Shown here piece by piece: positions 10,476-14,420 of a stretch of 14,420 nucleotides of DNA. Origin of the DNA: JAQBQQ01 sp964633955 (GTDB lineage Bacteria; Patescibacteriota; Gracilibacteria; Peribacterales; Peribacteraceae). The notes beneath the pieces were generated by a model. That model ran no database searches, had not been told where the DNA came from, and saw only the letters and a program-made list of their open reading frames with translations. Position 1 is the stretch's first letter. The number at the start of each line of letters is the position of its first letter. Location: NCBI GenBank assembly GCA_964633955.1, contig CAZWIA010000028.1, forward strand, positions 1 to 14,420. Direction: 5' to 3'. Position numbers and translations under genes: made by a program.

Positions 10476-13229
10476 ATGTCCCGTGAATCCGCCCCGGTGC
10501 TGCTGAAGATCCGGCCGGCCATGCCCGACCCGGAGGAGAAGTCCGCGGCCAAGGGCCCGATGGCCATGGAGTCCGTGCTTGCCGCGCTCCACTCCCTCAA
10601 GGGGAGCCATGCCAAGGTGTGCCTGGAGATCGGCTGCGCCGATGGGAAGATCAGCCTCTTTGCCCGTGCGTCCAAGCGCAGCGCGCCGCTCCTGGAGAGC
10701 CAGCTGTACTCCCAGTACGGGGATGCGGAGATTGAACCCATGAAGCAGGATCCCTTCCAGCCCAAGGCGGGGGAGGCGGTGGTCACTACGGAACTGACGC
10801 TGGATCACCCGGAGGTGTTCCCGATCCGCCGCCACCCGCAGTTCATCGACATCGCCAGCCGGCAGACCATCGATCCCCTGGCCGGCATCACGTCCGCGCT
10901 GGTCCGCTACCAGACCCTGGGCATGCGCGGCCACGTGCGGGTGGAGATCACGCCGATCGGCGGGGGCTACCGCAGGCGCGCGCTCAAGTTCCTGCCGCTC
11001 CTCACCAGGGGGCTCCCCAGCAGGTGGGGCGCGTATGGCGCCCTCTTTGCCCGGGCGCACTTGGCCAGAGGCTGGCGGGCGTGGGCGTACTGGCCGCTGG
11101 ATCTGCTCATGGGCGGGTTTAGGGCGCTCATGAGCGCGGGCCCCATGGGCACGCCGGATAAGCCGGCGCCCAGGGAGGACAAGGTGGATGACGATCTCAG
11201 CGCCCGCAGTCATGAGCGCGAGACCAAGGTGATGGGCGCGGTGGACAAGGTGAACAGGCTCCTCTTCCTGGTGCATATCCGCGTGAGCGTCATCACACCG
11301 GCGGAGGCGCTGGAGGAGGCGGAAGCCAAGGTGGAGGAGATCGCGGGGTCTTTCCGCCAGTTCAGCCTGCCCACCAGCAACGGGTTCGTGATGCAGCCCG
11401 TGCGGATAGCGGAGCAGCTGCCGGAGTCCTTCCGCACGCAGGCCTACATCCTGTCCGCGGAGGAGGTGGCAACCGTCTGGCACGTGCCGAACGTCATCAT
11501 GCAGACGCCCAACTTTGATTGGGTCACGAGCAAACAGGTGGGCCCGCCGGTGGACCTGCCCGTGGCGGAGGGGCCAAGCCGGGCGCCGGACGCAGACCAG
11601 CTGACCGTGCTGGGCCAGGCGGTCTTCCGTGGCCAGAAGACGGTCTTTGGCATCCGGCCGGATGACCGCTTCCGCCACTTCTATGCGATCGGGAAGACGG
11701 GCATGGGGAAATCTACGCTGCTCCTCAACATGGTGTACTCGGACGTGCAGACCGGGAAGGGGCTGGCGGTGATCGATCCGCACGGGGATCTCATTGAATC
11801 CTGCCTGCGGTTCATCCCGGCGCACCGGACCAATGACGTGGTGCTCTTTGAGCCCGCCGACCGGGACTTCCCGGTGGCGTTCAACATGCTGGCGTGCCCC
11901 AATCCGGACCAGCGGGGGCTGGTGGCCTCCGGCCTCATGAGCATCTTCAAGAAACTGTGGCCGGAGGCGTTCTCCGGCCGCATGGAGTACATCCTGCGGA
12001 ACGCTCTCCTGGCGCTCTTGGAGGCGGACGGGAATTCCATGCTGGGCATCATGCGGCTCTTCTCCGATGACGCCTTCAGGAAGAAGGTCTTAGAGCACAC
12101 CACGGACCACATGGTGAAGACGTTCTGGGAGGTGGAGTATACGTCCTGGTCGGACAAGTACCGGACGGAAGCGATCGCGGCCATCCAGAACAAGATCGGG
12201 CAGCTGCTCTCCACCCCCCTTCTGCGGAACATTGTGGGCCAGGTCCAATCCACGCTGGATATCCGTCATGCCATGGACACGGGCAAGATCATCCTGTGCA
12301 ACCTGAGCAAGGGCAAGCTGGGCGAGGACAACGCCGCGTTCCTGGGTTCCATGCTGGTCACCAAGTTCCAGCTGGACGCCATGAGCCGCGCGGATATCCC
12401 GGAGCACGAGCGGCGGGAGTTCTACCTGTACGTGGATGAGTTTCAGAACTTTGCCACAGAGTCCTTTGCCACCATCCTGTCTGAGGCGCGCAAGTACCGC
12501 CTGAGTCTCACCATGGCGCACCAGTACATCGGCCAGCTGATCCTGGCCAACGGTTCCACGGCGCTGCAGGACGCGGTCTTTGGGAACGTGGGTTCCATCT
12601 GCTCCTTCCAGGTGGGATCGGACGATGCCGAGCCGTTGAGCCAGCAGTTTGAGGAGATCGTGAGCGCCAAGGACATCGTCAGCCTGCCCAAGTACCACGC
12701 GTACATGCGCCTCATGATCAAGGGCGTGCCCTCTAAGCCCTTCTCCGTGGCCGCGCTGCCGCCACCTGAGGTGCCGGATGACCCGGAGCGCGTAATGACC
12801 ATCCGCCGCCTCTCCCGCGAGCGTTACAGCCACCCGCGCGCGGAGGTGGAGGAGAAGATCAGCCGGTGGCTGGATACGGCTAAGACGGCCGTGGTGGCCG
12901 CCAAGAGCTCCGCCAAGGCGGCGGAGAAGGAGGAAGAGGAGAAGAAGAAGGCCAGAGCCAAGAAGATGCCCCTGGAGCAGTACCGCGCCTGGCGCGACCG
13001 GGAGATGTGGATCAATGAGTATAACCAGCTGCGCAAGAAGAAGTTCCTCCATGAATCGACCGGTTCAGAACCCCTCAACGAGGCGGATATCACCCGCTGG
13101 GCAGAGCTTGAAACGAAGCTCACAGCGACCGGCGGCATCCCACCCCCGAGCAAGCTGCTCACGGGGGAGCGGCCGCTCAAGAAGCCAAAAGCGGAAGGGG
13201 AGGAGGCAGGGGTCTTGACCGAAGATTGA
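10476..13229 (+). CDS. VirD4/TraG-type P-loop ATPase (coupling-protein-like)
   Basis: The 917-residue protein has an N-terminal region (1 to about 370) I do not recognise. A FtsK/VirD4-like motor follows: Walker A GKTGMGKST (406-414), DPHGD (434-438), Walker B YLYVDEFQNF with Asp654/Glu655, then the RKYRLSLTMAHQYIGQL strand with His682/Gln683. This order, the downstream QVGSDDAEPLSQQF and the VDEFQNF motif fit the TraG/TraD/VirD4 group that couples DNA to type IV secretion or pumps DNA in conjugation. No clear membrane helix is seen; residues about 166-215 are amphipathic and basic and might touch the membrane. A Lys/Glu-rich helix lies at about 805-840. It starts 16 bases after hrcA without a Shine-Dalgarno and probably shares its CIRCE-controlled promoter. 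No relaxase, VirB4 or pilin genes are nearby, so conjugation, DNA uptake and a chromosomal role all remain open. Confidence 0.8.
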   Translation: MSRESAPVLLKIRPAMPDPEEKSAAKGPMAMESVLAALHSLKGSHAKVCLEIGCADGKISLFARASKRSAPLLESQLYSQYGDAEIEPMKQDPFQPKAGEAVVTTELTLDHPEVFPIRRHPQFIDIASRQTIDPLAGITSALVRYQTLGMRGHVRVEITPIGGGYRRRALKFLPLLTRGLPSRWGAYGALFARAHLARGWRAWAYWPLDLLMGGFRALMSAGPMGTPDKPAPREDKVDDDLSARSHERETKVMGAVDKVNRLLFLVHIRVSVITPAEALEEAEAKVEEIAGSFRQFSLPTSNGFVMQPVRIAEQLPESFRTQAYILSAEEVATVWHVPNVIMQTPNFDWVTSKQVGPPVDLPVAEGPSRAPDADQLTVLGQAVFRGQKTVFGIRPDDRFRHFYAIGKTGMGKSTLLLNMVYSDVQTGKGLAVIDPHGDLIESCLRFIPAHRTNDVVLFEPADRDFPVAFNMLACPNPDQRGLVASGLMSIFKKLWPEAFSGRMEYILRNALLALLEADGNSMLGIMRLFSDDAFRKKVLEHTTDHMVKTFWEVEYTSWSDKYRTEAIAAIQNKIGQLLSTPLLRNIVGQVQSTLDIRHAMDTGKIILCNLSKGKLGEDNAAFLGSMLVTKFQLDAMSRADIPEHERREFYLYVDEFQNFATESFATILSEARKYRLSLTMAHQYIGQLILANGSTALQDAVFGNVGSICSFQVGSDDAEPLSQQFEEIVSAKDIVSLPKYHAYMRLMIKGVPSKPFSVAALPPPEVPDDPERVMTIRRLSRERYSHPRAEVEEKISRWLDTAKTAVVAAKSSAKAAEKEEEEKKKARAKKMPLEQYRAWRDREMWINEYNQLRKKKFLHESTGSEPLNEADITRWAELETKLTATGGIPPPSKLLTGERPLKKPKAEGEEAGVLTED

Positions 13230-13254
13230 AGTTAGAGTTTAAAACTATTACAAT
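13226..13254 (+). promoter_or_regulatory. Possible upstream promoter for the SLH gene
   Basis: TTGAAG (13226-13231, 4/6), 17 bases, TACAAT (13249-13254, 5/6). The -35 overlaps the ATPase stop codon, and the spacer is made of GAAGTTA/GAGTTTA repeat-like units. The match is good, but AT-rich repeat DNA can mimic promoters. Confidence 0.35.
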
Positions 13255-13296
13255 GTAAAGCATGGAACACATTGGGGCGGCCAACAGCTTTGCCAA

Positions 13297-13320
13297 CCTT
13301 GTGACTTTGTGACCTTGTAA
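13297..13320. repeat. Tandem octad array (CYTTGTRA x3)
   Basis: CCTTGTGA (13297-13304), CTTTGTGA (13305-13312), CCTTGTAA (13313-13320), followed by CTCG. Read on the minus strand these are TTACAAGG/TCACAAAG/TCACAAGG, the octad relative of the CAAGTTAC heptads. Looser forward units (GAAGTTA, GAGTTTA) occur at 13228-13241, so, as after gyrA, the two orientations face each other. Confidence 0.7.
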
Positions 13321-13332
13321 CTCGCCGATATC

Positions 13333-13361
13333 TTGGGGGGCGTAGCTTGTTCCGCTATACT
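13333..13361 (+). promoter_or_regulatory. Probable proximal promoter of the SLH gene
   Basis: TTGGGG (13333-13338, 3/6), 17 bases, TATACT (13356-13361, 5/6). A start near 13368 gives a leader of about 24 bases with no Shine-Dalgarno before the ATG at 13392. Confidence 0.5.
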
Positions 13362-13391
13362 ATCTAGAAAACTCACATCCACACCCACTCT

Positions 13392-14420
13392 ATGAACATC
13401 TCCGATCCTGTCCGCCAGTCCCTGGTTTCCCTGGGCGTTGCCACGCTGGTGGTGACCGTGAGCGTGCCGTCTTCCCTGCGGGGGCAGGCGGGGGACTTTG
13501 GCTACCAGGAGTGGTTCAACCTGCACTACGCCGGAGCAAGCAGCAGCACCGCTGCTGTGTCATCTGTGCCCGCTACGGACTTCCCGGTCTGGGAAGACGA
13601 TGACGGCACCTTCACGGACGCGGAACTGGAGGAGCTTCTCCAGCAGTGGGATGGCGGAGAGGACCCCTGGGCAGTGCCCGTCACGTCATCTGCCGCTTCT
13701 TCCGCCGCTCCATCCTCTTGGACGAGCGACTGGGATACCGGTACGGAGCCATCCTGGGATGAGATCTTTGGCGATACGGCGTCTGTCTCTTCCGCCGCGG
13801 GTACTCCGTGGGAGACCGCGTGGCCGGAGGCCCCCATCGCCGATCCGGTGGTGCCGGTGGCTGAGCGCTCCTGCAGCTTTACGGATCTTCTCCCCGGCAC
13901 GCTGGAGCAGAATGCCGCTCTCTGGCTCTGCGATCGGGGGGTTGTGACGGGTATCGCCGCCGGCCGCATGGCGCCGGGGGAGACCCTCAACCGCGCCCAG
14001 GCGGCCATGATCATCGTGCGGGCGCTGGAATTGCAGCCGGGGGTCCGGACAGGGGTATCCTTCCCGGACGTGCCGCCGGATGCGTGGTACGCGCCGGCGG
14101 TTTCCGCCGCGCAGACGCACGGTATTGTAACCGGCTACGATGACGGGACGTTCAAGCCTGAGCGGCCGGTTGGCCGCGCGGAGTTGGCTGCCATGGTGGT
14201 CCGGGCTTTCAACCTGTCCGTGGACGGGACGCACATGGCGGCACCCATCATCCCGCTGGACGCGCGCACCGGCCAGTGGTACGACGCACCGGTGAAGACC
14301 GCGCTGGCGCACCAGCTCTTCCCGGGGGATCCGGAGCGGTTCTCCCCGCTCAAAGTAGCCAATCGCTCCAGTGCCATCATCGCCATCTACCAGGCCATGC
14401 AGGCGACGGGGCGGGAGTAG
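13392..14420 (+). CDS. Secreted S-layer-homology (SLH) domain protein
   Basis: The 342-residue protein begins with a short basic N-terminus and a hydrophobic segment (about 10-27), a probable Sec signal. A long Ser/Ala/Trp/Asp-rich, presumably flexible segment follows (about 45-155). Three SLH repeats finish it: about 161-214 (FTDLLPGTLEQNAALWLCDRGVV...LNRAQAAMIIVRAL), about 223-275 (FPDVPPDAWYAPAV...GIVTGYDDGTFKP...GRAELAAMVVRAF, the canonical one) and about 285-338 (degenerate, PGDPERFSPLKVANRSSAIIAIYQAM). SLH domains hold proteins to wall polysaccharide. Cys161 and Cys180, the only cysteines, flank the first SLH helix and could form a disulfide. Residues 67-79 (WEDDDGTFTDAEL) resemble an EF-hand loop lacking its first Asp. 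There is no enzymatic domain, so it is a structural or adhesive surface protein, or an S-layer component. The stop codon coincides with the window end; the gene is complete. Confidence 0.88.
   Translation: MNISDPVRQSLVSLGVATLVVTVSVPSSLRGQAGDFGYQEWFNLHYAGASSSTAAVSSVPATDFPVWEDDDGTFTDAELEELLQQWDGGEDPWAVPVTSSAASSAAPSSWTSDWDTGTEPSWDEIFGDTASVSSAAGTPWETAWPEAPIADPVVPVAERSCSFTDLLPGTLEQNAALWLCDRGVVTGIAAGRMAPGETLNRAQAAMIIVRALELQPGVRTGVSFPDVPPDAWYAPAVSAAQTHGIVTGYDDGTFKPERPVGRAELAAMVVRAFNLSVDGTHMAAPIIPLDARTGQWYDAPVKTALAHQLFPGDPERFSPLKVANRSSAIIAIYQAMQATGRE

Noticed and set aside
10197..11825. 542-residue open frame on the minus strand
   Set aside because: Antisense shadow of hrcA and the ATPase in GC-rich DNA; His, Arg, Ala and Gly rich with no recognisable motif, while the sense frame has clear Walker motifs.

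Overview
The window reads as a piece of a moderately GC-rich chromosome from a small-genome bacterium. The best guess is a Candidate Phyla Radiation lineage of the Peregrinibacteria/Peribacteria kind. This is inference from four things: a very short HrcA, an SLH-anchored surface protein next to a lone VirD4/TraG-type ATPase, no Shine-Dalgarno sequences at any start, and compact housekeeping genes. UGA is used as an ordinary stop (79-residue protein, M23 protein, RsmI, GyrA, ATPase), so this is code 11 and not a UGA-recoding lineage such as Gracilibacteria.

Layout. 1-2608, minus strand: ruvA-pgi and then thioredoxin plus a tiny membrane protein, the second pair behind its own promoter. 2609-2808: divergent promoter region with a 9-bp-period repeat and a 12-bp inverted repeat. 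2809-4122: secreted M23 peptidase. 4144-4679, minus: a coiled-coil protein with 66-bp (22-residue) repeats interrupted by a 100-N assembly gap. 4799-5497, minus: rsmI, preceded by a perfect 28-bp palindrome. 5699-8329: gyrA with an unusual quinolone pocket. 8473-8688: rpmE (L31). 8689-9742: a kilobase without a believable protein gene, holding two terminators and many stems, most likely one or two unclassified structured RNAs. 9743-13229: an operon of hrcA, with a near-perfect CIRCE operator over its promoter, and a VirD4/TraG-like ATPase. 13392-14420: a secreted protein with three SLH repeats.

Three patterns cut across the genes. First, several starts lie only 6-9 nt downstream of a good -10 element, often an extended -10, and no start has a Shine-Dalgarno sequence, which points to leaderless mRNAs. 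Second, short tandem arrays built around GTTAC/CAAGTTA with periods of 7, 8 or 9 bp sit just after stop codons or in intergenic DNA at five places. Third, the 8.8-9.7 kb region combines purine-loop hairpins, a bulged 12-bp long-range stem and a strong terminator.

Functionally the window mixes information processing (RuvA, GyrA, L31, RsmI), sugar metabolism (Pgi), redox/proteostasis (thioredoxin, HrcA) and the envelope (M23, SLH, possibly the ATPase). No complete new multi-gene system is proven here. The strongest candidates for something undescribed are the structured RNA region and the variable-period micro-repeat family.
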